Positions 28,573 to 38,470 of a stretch of DNA of 64,000 nucleotides are shown piece after piece. The first letter of the stretch is position 1; each line of letters opens with the position of its first letter. Below the pieces are notes generated by a model. The model did not search any database. It had not been told where the DNA came from and worked only from the letters and a program-made list of their open reading frames with translations. The DNA is taken from NCBI RefSeq assembly GCF_022012305.1, contig NZ_JAKLTM010000009.1:62001-126000 (forward strand). Direction: 5' to 3'. Source of the stretch: Ramlibacter paludis. GTDB taxonomy: Bacteria; Pseudomonadota; Gammaproteobacteria; Burkholderiales; Burkholderiaceae_C. The position numbers and the translations under genes were made by a program.

Positions 28573-29523
28573 TTGAAACCCACCGTCGTCAGCGCCGACG
28601 TCCTCTTCGAAGACCACCGTGCCTCGCTCAAGTGGGAGTGGGTGGCCGGCCTGGGCGCTTCGGAGCGCCGCTTCGACGAAGTGGCCGTGCGCCAGGCGCG
28701 CTCCGGCGCCGACCTGGTCGGCTACCTGAACTACATCCATCCCTACCGCGTGCAGATCCTGGGCGAGCGCGAGGTGGCCTACCTCACCAACGCCACGGCG
28801 GAGGACTGCGCGCGCCGCATCGCCCGCATCGTGACGCTGGAGCCGCCGGTGCTGGTGCTGACCGACGGCCAGCAGGCGCCGGAGGCGCTGCTGTCGATGT
28901 GCGAGCGGGCGCAGATCCCGATGTTCGCCACCCGCGAGCCCTCGGCCTTCGTCATCGACGTGATGCGGGCCTACCTGTCCAAGCACTTCGCCGAGCGCAC
29001 CTCGATGCACGGTGTGTTCATGGACATCCTGGGCCTGGGCGTGCTGATCACCGGCGAGTCCGGCCTGGGCAAGAGCGAGCTCGGCCTGGAGCTGATCACG
29101 CGCGGCAACGGGCTGGTGGCCGACGACGCGGTGGACCTGTACCGGGTCAACCAGACCACCATCGAGGGCCGCTGCCCCGAGCTGCTGCAGAACCTGCTGG
29201 AGGTGCGCGGCATCGGCCTGCTGGACATCCGCGCGATCTTCGGCGAGACGGCGGTGCGGCGGAAGATGCGGCTGCGCCTGATCGTCCACCTGGTGCGCCG
29301 CGAGACGATGGAGCGCGAGTACGAGCGGCTGCCCTACGAGCCCCTCACCCAGGACGTGCTGGGCGTGCCCATCCGCAAGGCCGTCATCCCCGTGGTCGCG
29401 GGCCGCAACATCGCCGTGCTGGTCGAGGCGGCCGTGCGCAACACCATCCTGCAGCTGCGGGGCGTGGACACCTACCAGGAGTTCGTCGAGCGGCACCGCC
29501 GCGCGATGGAGAACGGGGGTTAA
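28573..29523 (+). CDS. hprK: HPr kinase/phosphorylase HprK
   Basis: A 316-residue bifunctional enzyme that phosphorylates and dephosphorylates HPr on Ser46. The N-terminal domain is of MurF-like type, and the P-loop GESGLGKS lies at residues 161-168. [16 protein letters not shown] is the HprK signature. No ATG opens the frame. The TTG at 28573, seven bases after the ptsN stop, gives the family N-terminus ([20 protein letters not shown]). An earlier TTG at 28534 would lie inside ptsN. It ends at a large inverted repeat and converges on fur. Confidence 0.92.
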   Translation: MKPTVVSADVLFEDHRASLKWEWVAGLGASERRFDEVAVRQARSGADLVGYLNYIHPYRVQILGEREVAYLTNATAEDCARRIARIVTLEPPVLVLTDGQQAPEALLSMCERAQIPMFATREPSAFVIDVMRAYLSKHFAERTSMHGVFMDILGLGVLITGESGLGKSELGLELITRGNGLVADDAVDLYRVNQTTIEGRCPELLQNLLEVRGIGLLDIRAIFGETAVRRKMRLRLIVHLVRRETMEREYERLPYEPLTQDVLGVPIRKAVIPVVAGRNIAVLVEAAVRNTILQLRGVDTYQEFVERHRRAMENGG

Positions 29524-29528
29524 GAAAC

Positions 29529-29606
29529 AGGGGCTAGAGGCTGGAGGCTGGGGGCTAGGGCCACAGCCTGCATTCCCCAGCCTCTAGCCTCCAGCCTCTA
29601 GCCCCT
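29529..29606. repeat. GGCTAGAGGCTGGAGGCT-type inverted repeat, copy 1
   Basis: Arms 29529-29549 and 29586-29606 are perfect 21-base reverse complements, and the similarity extends inward. The arms themselves are built of GGCTAGAGGCTGGAG-like 7-base units. It lies between the convergent hprK and fur genes, and the right arm overlaps the last two codons and stop of fur. A related copy is at 32623-32705. Confidence 0.9.
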
Positions 29607-30032
29607 CGTGGGTCTATACGGACAGGGATTCTTGGTGCAGTGCGCGTACAGCGACAGCGCATGCTCGGCGATCTCGAAGCCCTTCACCTTGGCCACGTCG
29701 TTCTGCCGCTTCTCGATCTCGGGGTCGTAGAACTCCTCCACCCGCCCGCAATCCAGGCAGACCAGGTGGTCGTGGTGGGTGCCCTCGTTGAGCTCGTACA
29801 CCGCCTTGCCGCTCTCGAAATGGCTGCGCGTCAGGATGCCGGCCTGCTCGAACTGGGTCAGCACCCGGTAGACGGTGGCCAGCCCGATGTCGGTGCGCTC
29901 CTCGAGCAGGACGCGGAACACGTCTTCCGCGGTCATGTGGCGTTGCGCACCCTTCTGGAAAACCTCCAGGATCTTCAGGCGCGGCAGCGTGGCCTTCAGG
30001 CCGGTGCTCTTGAGGTCGTCGATGTTGGTCAT
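29598..30032 (-). CDS. fur: Ferric uptake regulator Fur
   Basis: A 144-residue metal-dependent repressor. The winged-helix DNA-binding half includes [20 protein letters not shown] and YRVL. The C-terminal half has the HHDHLV metal site, CLDCG and a final HCTKNPC zinc pair. With iron it represses uptake genes. The gene is back to back with bamE across 72 bases. Its last codons (Arg-Gly-stop) are encoded by the inverted repeat at 29529-29606, so its natural end may have been altered. Confidence 0.96.
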   Translation of the reverse strand: MTNIDDLKSTGLKATLPRLKILEVFQKGAQRHMTAEDVFRVLLEERTDIGLATVYRVLTQFEQAGILTRSHFESGKAVYELNEGTHHDHLVCLDCGRVEEFYDPEIEKRQNDVAKVKGFEIAEHALSLYAHCTKNPCPYRPTRG

Positions 30033-30104
30033 GGGTGCGGCTTTGCAGCCGGCCGCCCCGGGGCAGGCCGCTACAATGGCCCGATCATATCGCCAGCCTC
30101 TCCC

Positions 30105-30668
30105 ATGCCCGTCACGACCCCACGCCCGCTGCGCATCGTCCTGGCCGCGGCCGCACTGTCCGCGCTGCTGGCCGGCTGCAGCAGCTTCGGCTACTCGGCC
30201 GCGCGCTTCACCGGCATGCTTTCGCCCTACAAGATCGAAGTGGTGCAGGGCAACTTCATCTCGAAGGAACAGGTCGACGCCCTGCAGCCCGGCATGACAC
30301 GCCAGCAGGTGCGCGAGATCCTCGGCACACCGCTGGTGACCAGCGTGTTCCACGCCAGCCGCTGGGACTACGTCTTCACGCTCAAGCGCCAGGGCGTCGA
30401 TCCGCAGCAGCGCCGGCTGACCGTCTTCTTCGACGGCGACCGCCTGGCGCGGAGTGAGGGCGACACCATGCCGAGCGAGGCCGAATTCGTCACCACGCTC
30501 GACAAGCGCAGCACCGGCCGCGGCGTGCCGGTGCTGACCGCGACCGAAGAGCAGCTGCGCGCCGCCGCCACCAAGAACGCATCGCCCGCGCCGGCCCCGG
30601 CACCCGCCGCGCCCGCGCCCGGCACGGCCACCGTCAACTACCCGCCGCTCGAACCCGCGGTGCGCTGA
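30105..30668 (+). CDS. bamE: Outer-membrane assembly lipoprotein BamE
   Basis: A 187-residue lipoprotein of the SmpA/BamE family. The signal peptide ends in the lipobox LLAGC, and the BamE core is [20 protein letters not shown] followed by [16 protein letters not shown]. It is a part of the Bam machine that inserts beta-barrel proteins. It is longer than E. coli BamE (113) because of a Pro/Ala tail after about residue 155. TACAAT (30072-30077) is a possible -10 box. dapB follows after four bases. Confidence 0.95.
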   Translation: MPVTTPRPLRIVLAAAALSALLAGCSSFGYSAARFTGMLSPYKIEVVQGNFISKEQVDALQPGMTRQQVREILGTPLVTSVFHASRWDYVFTLKRQGVDPQQRRLTVFFDGDRLARSEGDTMPSEAEFVTTLDKRSTGRGVPVLTATEEQLRAAATKNASPAPAPAPAAPAPGTATVNYPPLEPAVR

Positions 30669-30672
30669 TCCC

Positions 30673-31545
30673 ATGGCCCAGTCCCTCAAGAAGGTGGCCA
30701 TGACCGGCGCGGTGCAACCCCCGGCCGCCGATCCGGCGCAGCACCGCGTGGCGGTGGCCGGCGCCAGCGGCCGCATGGGCCACATGCTGATCGAGGCGAT
30801 CCGTGCCTCCGACGACTGCCTGCTGGCCGGCGCGCTCGACGTCGCCTCCAGCCCCGCGATCGGGAACGATGCCGCCGCCTTCCTCGGCCACGCCAGCGGC
30901 GTGCCGGTGACGGCCGACCTGCGTGCCGGGCTCGAGCGTGCGCAGGTGCTGATCGACTTCACCCGGCCCGAGGGCACCGTGGCGCACGTCAAGGCCTGCC
31001 GCGAGCTGGGCGTGAAGGCGGTGATCGGCACCACCGGCCTGACCGACGCGCACAAGCGCGAGATCGAGGCCGCCGCGCGCGACATCGCGATCATGCTGGC
31101 GCCCAACATGAGCGTGGGCGTCAACGTCACCATGAAGCTGCTGGAGATGGCGGCCAAGGCGCTGTCCACCGGCTACGACATCGAAATCATCGAGGCGCAC
31201 CACCGGCACAAGGTCGATGCGCCCTCGGGCACGGCGCTCAAGATGGGCGAGGTGATCGCCGAGGCGCTGGGCCGCGACCTGAAGAAGGTGGGCGTGTTCT
31301 CCCGCGAAGGCGTCACCGGCGAGCGCGACCCGTCGTCGATCGGTTTTTCCGCGATCCGCGGCGGCGACATCGTCGGCGACCACACCGTGCTGTTCGCCGG
31401 CACCGGCGAGCGCATCGAGATCACCCACAAGTCGGCCAGCCGCGCCACCTACGCCCAGGGCAGCCTGCGCGCGGTGCGCTTCCTCGCCGGACAGGAAAAG
31501 GGCCTGTTCGACATGTTCGACGTTCTGGGCTTGCGCGACGCATGA
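30673..31545 (+). CDS. dapB: 4-hydroxy-tetrahydrodipicolinate reductase DapB
   Basis: A 290-residue NAD(P)H-dependent reductase of the diaminopimelate/lysine pathway. The dinucleotide motif VAGASGRMG is near residue 28, and the active-site run [17 protein letters not shown] is clear. The usual family start is close to [11 protein letters not shown], so the first 20 or so residues are extra. A second ATG at 30700 with GAAGG before it is a possible alternative start. The TGA overlaps the ATG of the tolQ-like gene. Confidence 0.96.
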   Translation: MAQSLKKVAMTGAVQPPAADPAQHRVAVAGASGRMGHMLIEAIRASDDCLLAGALDVASSPAIGNDAAAFLGHASGVPVTADLRAGLERAQVLIDFTRPEGTVAHVKACRELGVKAVIGTTGLTDAHKREIEAAARDIAIMLAPNMSVGVNVTMKLLEMAAKALSTGYDIEIIEAHHRHKVDAPSGTALKMGEVIAEALGRDLKKVGVFSREGVTGERDPSSIGFSAIRGGDIVGDHTVLFAGTGERIEITHKSASRATYAQGSLRAVRFLAGQEKGLFDMFDVLGLRDA

Positions 31546-32201
31546 GCCTGCTGCAGCTGTTCCATCAGGGCGACGCCGTCACCCAGGTGGTGGCACTGTT
31601 GCTGCTGGCGATGTCGGTCTCCAGCTGGGTCGTGATCCTGTGGAAGGGCTGGCTGCTCAAGCGCGCCACGCTCGACGTCGCGCGCAGCACCGCCGCCTTC
31701 TGGCAGGCCGGCTCGCTGGCCGACGCGCAGCAGAAGGTCGGCGCCTTCGATCGCGAGGCGCTGGTGCTGCCGCTGATCACCGCCACCCAGCAGCAGCCCG
31801 CGGGTTCGCTCGCCGCCGCCGCTGACAAGTCGCAACAACTCACGCGCGTCCTGCGCGACGCGCTCCATGCCGTGCTGGCCAAGCTGCAGTTCGGCCAGGT
31901 GCTGCTGGCGACCGTGGGCTCGACAGCGCCTTTCGTCGGCCTGCTCGGCACGGTCTGGGGCATCTACCACGCGCTGACCGGCATTGCCGGCTCCGGCCAG
32001 ATCAGCATCGACAAGGTGTCCGGCCCGGTGGGCGAAGCGCTGATCATGACGGCGGCCGGCTTGGCCGTCGCCATCCCGGCCGTGCTCGGCTACAACATCT
32101 ACGGCCGCCTGATCGGCCGCATCGAGGCCGACCTCGAAGGCTTCGCCCGCGACCTGCGCGAGCTGCTGACGCATTCCGCCCCGCCGGTGGTGGGCAGCTG
32201 A
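31542..32201 (+). CDS. tolQ: MotA/TolQ/ExbB proton channel family protein (second system)
   Basis: A 219-residue three-helix proton-channel protein with [19 protein letters not shown] and [20 protein letters not shown]. It resembles TolQ or ExbB about equally, and no tolA, tolB or pal is nearby, so the symbol is tentative. It overlaps dapB by four bases and is one base from the ExbD/TolR partner. Unlike the copy at 5191 it lacks an N-terminal signal-like extension. Confidence 0.88.
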   Translation: MSLLQLFHQGDAVTQVVALLLLAMSVSSWVVILWKGWLLKRATLDVARSTAAFWQAGSLADAQQKVGAFDREALVLPLITATQQQPAGSLAAAADKSQQLTRVLRDALHAVLAKLQFGQVLLATVGSTAPFVGLLGTVWGIYHALTGIAGSGQISIDKVSGPVGEALIMTAAGLAVAIPAVLGYNIYGRLIGRIEADLEGFARDLRELLTHSAPPVVGS

Positions 32202-32202
32202 C

Positions 32203-32622
32203 ATGGCTTTCGGCCGGCTCGAGCGCACCGTCGGCGAGCCGCCGATGAGCGAGATCAACGTCACGCCGCTGGTGGACGTGATGCTGGTGCTGGTGGTCAT
32301 CTTCATCATCACCGCGCCGCTGCTGGCCAGCTCGATCCGGCTCGACCTGCCCAAGGCCGAGGGGACCCAGTCGTCGGAGGCGCCGCGCTTCGTCACCGTT
32401 GTGGTCGACGCCCAGGGCGCCCTGTTCCTGAACGACCAGCCGGTCACGTCCGCCCAGCTGGCCGAGCAGCTCGCCGCCACCGGGAAGAAGAACCCCGACA
32501 CCGAAATCCAGCTGCGCGCCGACCAGGGCGTGCCCTACGGCAAGGTGGTGGAAGTGATGGGCGCCGCGCAGAAGGCCGGCCTGTCGCGGATCGGGTTCGT
32601 GGCGGAGCCGGCGAAGCAATAA
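32203..32622 (+). CDS. tolR: ExbD/TolR family protein (second system)
   Basis: A 139-residue single-pass protein. NVTPLVDVMLVLVVIFIITA carries the proton-path Asp25, followed by a periplasmic domain ending GLSRIGFVAEPAKQ. It is the partner of the preceding TolQ/ExbB-type channel. It ends at the second copy of the GGCTAGAGG repeat, 94 bases before leuS. Confidence 0.9.
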   Translation: MAFGRLERTVGEPPMSEINVTPLVDVMLVLVVIFIITAPLLASSIRLDLPKAEGTQSSEAPRFVTVVVDAQGALFLNDQPVTSAQLAEQLAATGKKNPDTEIQLRADQGVPYGKVVEVMGAAQKAGLSRIGFVAEPAKQ

Positions 32623-32705
32623 GGGGCTGGAGGCTGGAGGCTAGGGAATGGCCGTAATGGCTGAATCTTCACCCTAGCCTCTAGCCTCCAGCCTCTAGCA
32701 CCTAG
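32623..32705. repeat. GGCTAGAGGCTGGAGGCT-type inverted repeat, copy 2
   Basis: Left arm 32623-32646 and right arm 32672-32705 are imperfect reverse complements built of the same GGCTGGAG and CCTCTAGC units as the copy at 29529. It starts on the base after the tolR stop and ends in CTAGAAT, where TAGAAT (32703-32708) could be the -10 box of leuS. Confidence 0.85.
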
Positions 32706-32716
32706 AATTTCCCACC

Positions 32717-35332
32717 ATGGACGACAAGTACAACCACCTCGCGGTGGAAAAGGCCGCGCAGGCCGAATGGACTGCGCGCGATGCCTATCGCGTGACCGAG
32801 GACGCGCGCAAGAAGAAGTTCTACGCCTGCTCCATGCTGCCTTACCCCTCGGGCAAGCTGCACATGGGCCACGTGCGCAACTACACGATCAACGACATGC
32901 TCACGCGCTACCTGCGCATGAACGGCTACAACGTGCTGATGCCCATGGGCTGGGACGCCTTCGGCCTGCCGGCGGAGAACGCGGCGATGAAGAACGGCGT
33001 GCCGCCGGCCAAGTGGACCTACGACAACATCGCGTACATGAAGCGCCAGATGCAGTCCATCGGCCTGGCCTTCGACTGGTCGCGCGAGATCGCCACCTGC
33101 GACCCCAGCTACTACAAGTGGAACCAGTGGATGTTCCTGAAGATGCTGGAGAAGGGCATCGCCTACCGCAAGACCCAGGTCGTGAACTGGGACCCGGTGG
33201 ACATGACCGTGCTGGCCAACGAGCAGGTGATCGACGGCAAGGGCTGGCGCACGGGCGCCGTCGTCGAGAAGCGCGAGATCCCCGGCTACTACCTGAAGAT
33301 CACCGACTACGCCGAAGAACTGCTGGACCACGTGCAGCACAAGCTCTCCGGCTGGCCGGAGCGCGTGAAGCTGATGCAGGAGAACTGGATCGGCCGCAGC
33401 GAAGGCGTGCGCTTCGCCTTCACGCACGACATCCAGGGCGAGGACGGCAAGTTGATCGGCGACGGCCGCATGTACGTCTTCACGACGCGCGCCGACACCA
33501 TCATGGGCGTCACCTTCTGCGCGGTGGCCCCGGAGCACCCGCTGGCGACGCACGCGGCGAAAAGCAATCCCAAGCTCGCGGCCTTCATCGAGGACTGCAA
33601 GAAGGGCGGCACCACCGAAGCAGAACTGGCCTTGCGCGAGAAGGAAGGCATGCCCACCGGCCTGAAGGTGACGCATCCGCTCACGCACGAGCCGGTCGAC
33701 CTGTGGGTGGGCAACTACGTGCTGATGTCGTACGGCGACGGCGCCGTGATGGGCGTGCCCGGCCACGACGAGCGCGACTTCGCGTTCGCGCTGAAGTACG
33801 GCCTGCCGATCGTGCAGGTGATCGACGTCGACGGCCAGCACTACGACTACCACCGCTGGCAGGAGTGGTATGCCGACAAGGAAAGCGGCGTCACCATCAA
33901 CTCCGACATCTTCAGCGGCTTCAACCACAAGGACGCCGTCAACGCGGTGGCGCACCAGCTGCAGCTGAAGGGCCTGGGCGAGAAGAAGACCACCTGGCGC
34001 CTGCGCGACTGGGGCGTGAGCCGCCAGCGCTACTGGGGCACGCCGATCCCGATCATCCACTGCGACGTGCACGGCGCGGTGCCAGTGCCGGAGAAGGACC
34101 TCCCGGTGGTGCTGCCGCAGGACTGCGTGCCCGACGGCAGCGGCAACCCGCTGAACAAGCGCGAGGACTTCCTCGCCTGCAAGTGCCCGGTGTGCGGCAA
34201 GGACGCGCGGCGCGAGACCGACACCATGGACACCTTCGTGGATTCGTCCTGGTACTTCATGCGCTACTGCGACCCGAAGAACGAGCAGGCCATGGTGGCC
34301 GGCGGCACGCAGTACTGGATGCCGATGGACCAGTACATCGGCGGCATCGAGCACGCGATCCTGCACCTGCTGTACGCGCGCTTCTGGACCAAGGTGATGC
34401 GCGACCTCGGGCTGGTGAAGATCGACGAGCCCTTCACCAAGCTGCTGACGCAGGGCATGGTGCTGAACGAGGCCTTCTCGCGCACCACCACCGGCAAGCA
34501 GTACTTCTGGGCGCACGAACTGGACATCCAGCGCGACGAGCACTCCAAGGTGATCTCGGCCACCGCCAAGTCCGACGGGCAGCCGGTCACCTACGAGGGC
34601 TGGACCACGATGTCCAAGTCCAAGAACAACGGCGTCGACCCGCAGGACCTGATCGAGAAGTACGGCGCCGACACGGCTCGCCTGTACACGATGTTCACCG
34701 CGCCGCCGGAAGCGACGCTGGAGTGGAACGACGCCGCGCTGGAAGGCAGCTACCGCTTCCTGCGCCGCGTGTGGAACTTCGGCCACAAGCTGTCGACGGC
34801 CAGCACCGCGCCGGCGAAGGCCTACGGCAAGAACGCGCAGGCGCTGCGCCGCGAGATCCACACGGTGCTGCGGCAGGTGGACTACGACTACCAGCGCATG
34901 CAGTACAACACCGTGGTCTCGGGCGCGATGAAGATGCTCAACGCGCTGGAGGACTTCAAGGCGGCGGAGGAAGAGGGCGCCGCCGCCGCGCAGCGCGAGG
35001 GCTTCGGCATCCTGCTGCGGGCGCTGTACCCGGCCACGCCGCACATCGCGCACACGCTGTGGCAGCAACTGGGCTACGCGCAGGCGCACGGCGACCTGCT
35101 CGACGCGCCCTGGCCGAAGGTCGACGAAGGCGCCCTGAAGCAGGACGAGATCGAGCTGGTGCTGCAGGTGAACGGCAAGCACCGCGGCTCGATCCTGGTT
35201 CCCGCCGGCGCCGACAAGGCGGCGATCGAGAAGATCGCGCTGGCCAGCGAGGAATACGCCAAGTTCTCCGCCGGCGCCGCGCCGAAGAAAGTCATCATCG
35301 TGCCGGGCCGCCTGGTCAACGTGGTCGTATGA
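32717..35332 (+). CDS. leuS: Leucyl-tRNA synthetase
   Basis: An 871-residue class I synthetase that charges tRNA-Leu. The HIGH-type motif is in [15 protein letters not shown] (about residues 40-54) and the KMSKS motif is TMSKSKNNG (near 640). The editing domain between them includes TTRADTIMG and [10 protein letters not shown]. Length is near E. coli LeuS (860). TAGAAT ends nine bases before the ATG and no Shine-Dalgarno site is seen. lptE overlaps its end by four bases. Confidence 0.98.
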   Translation: MDDKYNHLAVEKAAQAEWTARDAYRVTEDARKKKFYACSMLPYPSGKLHMGHVRNYTINDMLTRYLRMNGYNVLMPMGWDAFGLPAENAAMKNGVPPAKWTYDNIAYMKRQMQSIGLAFDWSREIATCDPSYYKWNQWMFLKMLEKGIAYRKTQVVNWDPVDMTVLANEQVIDGKGWRTGAVVEKREIPGYYLKITDYAEELLDHVQHKLSGWPERVKLMQENWIGRSEGVRFAFTHDIQGEDGKLIGDGRMYVFTTRADTIMGVTFCAVAPEHPLATHAAKSNPKLAAFIEDCKKGGTTEAELALREKEGMPTGLKVTHPLTHEPVDLWVGNYVLMSYGDGAVMGVPGHDERDFAFALKYGLPIVQVIDVDGQHYDYHRWQEWYADKESGVTINSDIFSGFNHKDAVNAVAHQLQLKGLGEKKTTWRLRDWGVSRQRYWGTPIPIIHCDVHGAVPVPEKDLPVVLPQDCVPDGSGNPLNKREDFLACKCPVCGKDARRETDTMDTFVDSSWYFMRYCDPKNEQAMVAGGTQYWMPMDQYIGGIEHAILHLLYARFWTKVMRDLGLVKIDEPFTKLLTQGMVLNEAFSRTTTGKQYFWAHELDIQRDEHSKVISATAKSDGQPVTYEGWTTMSKSKNNGVDPQDLIEKYGADTARLYTMFTAPPEATLEWNDAALEGSYRFLRRVWNFGHKLSTASTAPAKAYGKNAQALRREIHTVLRQVDYDYQRMQYNTVVSGAMKMLNALEDFKAAEEEGAAAAQREGFGILLRALYPATPHIAHTLWQQLGYAQAHGDLLDAPWPKVDEGALKQDEIELVLQVNGKHRGSILVPAGADKAAIEKIALASEEYAKFSAGAAPKKVIIVPGRLVNVVV

Positions 35333-35889
35333 AGCGTCGCTCCCTGTTCGCCTTCGCCGCCACCGCGGCCCTTGCCGGCTGCGGCTTCAAGCTGCGGCAG
35401 GCCCCGGACTTCGCGTTCGATGCGATCCAGATCAACGGCACGCCCTCGGCGCTGGTCAACGAGCTGCGCCGCAACCTGATCGCCAGCGGCAAGGTGCAGG
35501 TGCTGGCGGCCTTGCCGGCCCCGACGACCCTGCCGGCGCCGACCACGATCGCGGCGCCCGAAGCGCCCGCCAGCGCACCGGTGCCGACCGCGGCCGGAGC
35601 CGTGGTGCTCGACATGCTCCTGGAGCAGCGCGAGAAGGTGGTGGTGAGCCTGAACGCGTCCGGCCAGGTGCGCGAATTCCAGCTGCGCACGCGCATCAAG
35701 TTCAAGCTGCGCACGCCGGGCGGCAAGGAACTGATCCCCGAGACCGAGCTGCTGCAGCACCGTGACATCAGCTTCAACGAATCGGCGGTGCTGTCGAAGG
35801 AGTCGGAAGAGTCGCTGCTGTACCGCGACATGCAGACCGACCTGGTGCAGCAGCTCATGCGGCGGCTGGCGGCGATCAAGACGATCTGA
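35329..35889 (+). CDS. lptE: LPS-assembly lipoprotein LptE
   Basis: A 186-residue outer-membrane lipoprotein. The signal peptide [18 protein letters not shown] ends in a lipobox at Cys18, and the mature start [19 protein letters not shown] is typical of LptE/RlpB. It plugs LptD and helps place lipopolysaccharide on the cell surface. It contains a Pro/Ala-rich insert near residues 63-85. Its ATG overlaps the leuS TGA. In relatives holA follows directly; here rocD intervenes. Confidence 0.92.
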   Translation: MKRRSLFAFAATAALAGCGFKLRQAPDFAFDAIQINGTPSALVNELRRNLIASGKVQVLAALPAPTTLPAPTTIAAPEAPASAPVPTAAGAVVLDMLLEQREKVVVSLNASGQVREFQLRTRIKFKLRTPGGKELIPETELLQHRDISFNESAVLSKESEESLLYRDMQTDLVQQLMRRLAAIKTI

Positions 35890-36050
35890 TCCGGCCTGTC
35901 GGACGGCGGGCGCGTGCCGCCTGTCGGCCTGCTGGCACCTTCTGGCTTGGCTGTCCTACGTCCTATGGACGAGCCTGCTGGCAAGCTGCAACCTCCTGTT
36001 GCCGCCCCGGTCAAAAGCTGAGGCAGTGCAACGCCGTGATGGGAGCCGCC

Positions 36051-37334
36051 ATGGACGCCAGCAGCAGCAACAAGAACCCCGTTATCGACCATGTCGCGCA
36101 GGAGGCACGCTTCGGCGCGCGCAACTACGCACCGGTGCCGGTGGTGGTGGACCACGCGAAGGACTGCCTGGTGTGGGACGTCGACGGGCGCGAATACATC
36201 GACATGATGAGCGCGTATTCCGCGGTGAGCCACGGCCACCTGCACCCGCGCATCGTCGCCGCCGCCGAGGCCCAGCTGAAGAAGGTGGCGGTGATGTCCC
36301 GCGCCTACTACAGCACCACGCTGGGCCCCTTCGTGCAGAAGCTGAGCGAGGTCACGGGCTTCGAGCGCGTGTTGCCGATGAACACCGGCGCCGAAGCGGT
36401 GGAGACGGCGATCAAGTGCGCGCGCCGCTGGGGCCACCGCATCAAGGGCATTCCCGACGGCCAGCAGAAGATCCTGGTGGCGCGCGGCAATTTCCACGGG
36501 CGCACCAGCACCATCATCGGCTTCTCCAGCGAGCAGGAATACCGCACCGGCTTCGGCCCTTTCGACGGCGGCTTCCAGCACTTCGACTACGGCGACATGG
36601 CCAGCGTGAAGGCCGCCGCCACCGCGAACACCTGCGCCGTGCTGATCGAGCCGATCCAGGGCGAGGCCGGCGTGCTGGTGCCGCCGCCCGGTTTCTTCCA
36701 GGAACTGCGCGCCTGGTGCACCGAGAACAACGTGCTGTTGATCGACGATGAAGTCCAGGCCGGCCTGGGCCGCACCGGCAAGTGGTTCGCCTTCCAGCAC
36801 GAGGGCATCCGGCCCGACGCGCTGATCCTCGGCAAGGCGCTGGGGGCAGGGCTGCTGCCGGTCAGCGCTTTCTGCGCCGACGACAAGGTCATGCAGGTCT
36901 TCACGCCCAACAGCCATGGCTCCACCTTCGGCGGCAACGCGCTGGCGGCGGCGGTGGCGCTGGAAGGCCTGAAGGTGCTGGAGGAAGAGAAGCTGATAGA
37001 GCAGTGCGCCGAGAAGGGCGAGTACCTGTTCAAGCGGCTGCGCGAGATCCAGTCCGAAGTGGCGCCGCTTATCCGCGGTGTGCGCGGCCGGGGTTTGTGG
37101 GTGGGTGTCGACATCGAGCCGTCGTGCACCACGGCGCGCGACCTGGTGGAGCGCCTGGCCAAGGGCGGTGTCCTGTCGAAGGAAACGCACGAGACCGTGA
37201 TCCGCTTCGCACCGCCGCTGACCATCACCTACGAGTTGATCGACAAGGCCGTCGACATCTTCCGCGGGGTCTGCCAGCAGAAGTACCGCGAGCTGGACCT
37301 GGGGCGGAAAACGAACACCGTCCTCCCGGCTTAG
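36051..37334 (+). CDS. rocD: Ornithine aminotransferase (RocD-type)
   Basis: A 427-residue class III PLP aminotransferase that converts ornithine and 2-oxoglutarate to glutamate semialdehyde and glutamate. DDEVQAGLGRTG and the PLP-lysine region LILGKALGAGLLPVSAF are clear, with YSAVSHGHLHPRI near the start. The ATG at 36051 has GGGAG before it; the frame opens five codons earlier. It sits between lptE and holA with a 161-base upstream gap that holds no clear promoter beyond weak boxes, and a weak GGCGG/CCGCC hairpin. Its product is also the product of ProA downstream. Confidence 0.93.
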   Translation: MDASSSNKNPVIDHVAQEARFGARNYAPVPVVVDHAKDCLVWDVDGREYIDMMSAYSAVSHGHLHPRIVAAAEAQLKKVAVMSRAYYSTTLGPFVQKLSEVTGFERVLPMNTGAEAVETAIKCARRWGHRIKGIPDGQQKILVARGNFHGRTSTIIGFSSEQEYRTGFGPFDGGFQHFDYGDMASVKAAATANTCAVLIEPIQGEAGVLVPPPGFFQELRAWCTENNVLLIDDEVQAGLGRTGKWFAFQHEGIRPDALILGKALGAGLLPVSAFCADDKVMQVFTPNSHGSTFGGNALAAAVALEGLKVLEEEKLIEQCAEKGEYLFKRLREIQSEVAPLIRGVRGRGLWVGVDIEPSCTTARDLVERLAKGGVLSKETHETVIRFAPPLTITYELIDKAVDIFRGVCQQKYRELDLGRKTNTVLPA

Positions 37335-37357
37335 GCCGTAACCCGGGGGCGCGGTGG

Positions 37358-37377
37358 ATTCCCGCCGGCGCGGGAAT
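37358..37377. repeat. REP-like palindrome ATTCCCGC-CGGC-GCGGGAAT
   Basis: Perfect 8-base arms with a 4-base centre, between rocD and holA. The same GTCATTCCCGC...GCGGGAA type of unit is seen at 55859-55888, and is common between genes in Comamonadaceae. It may stop rocD transcription, though no T run follows. Confidence 0.75.
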
Positions 37378-37391
37378 GCCAGAATAGGGCC

Positions 37392-38462
37392 ATGCAGCTC
37401 GCGCCCGCCCAGCTTGCCGCCCACCTGCAGCGCGGCCTGAAACCGCTCTACACCTTGCATGGGGACGAGCCGCTCCTGCAGCAGGAAGCGGCCGACGCCA
37501 TCCGCGCGCTCGCGCGCCAGCAGGGCTACACCGAACGCACCGTGCATACCGTGGCCGGCGCGCACTTCGACTGGAGTGCGGTGCTGGCGGCCGGCGGCTC
37601 GCTCTCGCTCTTTGCCGACAAGCAGATCGTCGAAGTGCGCATCCCTTCGGGCAAGCCGGGCAAGGACGGTAGCGCCGCCCTGCAGCAACTGGCCGAACAG
37701 GCCGCCGGCAACGATTCGACGCTGACGCTGGTCCTGCTGCCGCGCCTGGATTTCCAGACGAAGAAGTCCGCCTGGTTCGCGGCGCTGGACGGCAACGGCG
37801 TGGCGATCGAGCTGCAGCCGGTCGAACGCGGCGCGCTGCCGCAATGGATCGCGCAACGCCTCGCGCAGCAGAACCAGCGCGTCGTCGGCGGCGACGAAGG
37901 GCAGCGCACGCTGCAGTTCTTCGCCGATCGGGTCGAAGGCAACCTGCTGGCCGCGCACCAGGAGATCCAGAAGCTGGCGCTGCTGCATCCGGCGGGCGAA
38001 CTGAATTTCGAGCAGGTCGAAAGCGCGGTGCTGAACGTGGCGCGCTACGACGTCTTCAAGCTGTCGGAAGCGGTGCTGGGCGGGCAGGTGGCGCGGGTGC
38101 AGCGCATGCTCGATGGCCTGCAGGCCGAGGGCGAGGCGGAGGTGCTGGTGCACTACACCTTGTCCGAGGACATCCGGGCGCTCAAGCGCGTGAAGGATGC
38201 GATGGCTGCCGGCCGCCCGCTGCCCATGGCCTTGCGCGAGCAGCGGGTGTGGGGCGTGAAGGAAAAGCTGTTCGAGCGCGTGCTCCCGCGCCTGACGCCC
38301 ATCATGCTGGACAACCTGCTGCACGGCGCGCACCTGGTCGACGGCATCGTCAAGGGCCTGAAGGCGCCCGGCTGGCCGGCGGACGGCTGGCAGGCGCTGC
38401 ACAAGCTGGCCATGGGGTTGTGCCTGGAGTGCGCGGGCAAGCCGGCGGCGGCCCGGGGATAA
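37392..38462 (+). CDS. holA: DNA polymerase III subunit delta
   Basis: A 356-residue clamp-loader subunit that opens the beta sliding clamp. It begins [20 protein letters not shown] with the typical [20 protein letters not shown], and ends with the helical collar region. AGAAT lies shortly before the ATG without a clear Shine-Dalgarno site. Order leuS-lptE-holA-proA is the normal betaproteobacterial block; here holA has been parted from lptE by rocD. proA follows after eight bases. Confidence 0.94.
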   Translation: MQLAPAQLAAHLQRGLKPLYTLHGDEPLLQQEAADAIRALARQQGYTERTVHTVAGAHFDWSAVLAAGGSLSLFADKQIVEVRIPSGKPGKDGSAALQQLAEQAAGNDSTLTLVLLPRLDFQTKKSAWFAALDGNGVAIELQPVERGALPQWIAQRLAQQNQRVVGGDEGQRTLQFFADRVEGNLLAAHQEIQKLALLHPAGELNFEQVESAVLNVARYDVFKLSEAVLGGQVARVQRMLDGLQAEGEAEVLVHYTLSEDIRALKRVKDAMAAGRPLPMALREQRVWGVKEKLFERVLPRLTPIMLDNLLHGAHLVDGIVKGLKAPGWPADGWQALHKLAMGLCLECAGKPAAARG

Positions 38463-38470
38463 TTGCGCTG

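Noticed and set aside
32702-35182. 826-codon minus-strand frame opposite leuS
   Set aside because: Composition is Val/Leu/His/Arg-rich as expected for the reverse of GC-rich codons; leuS is certain.
35935-35960. Possible sigma-54 promoter (TGGCAC...TTGGC) before rocD
   Set aside because: Spacing between the GG and GC elements does not fit the -24/-12 rule.
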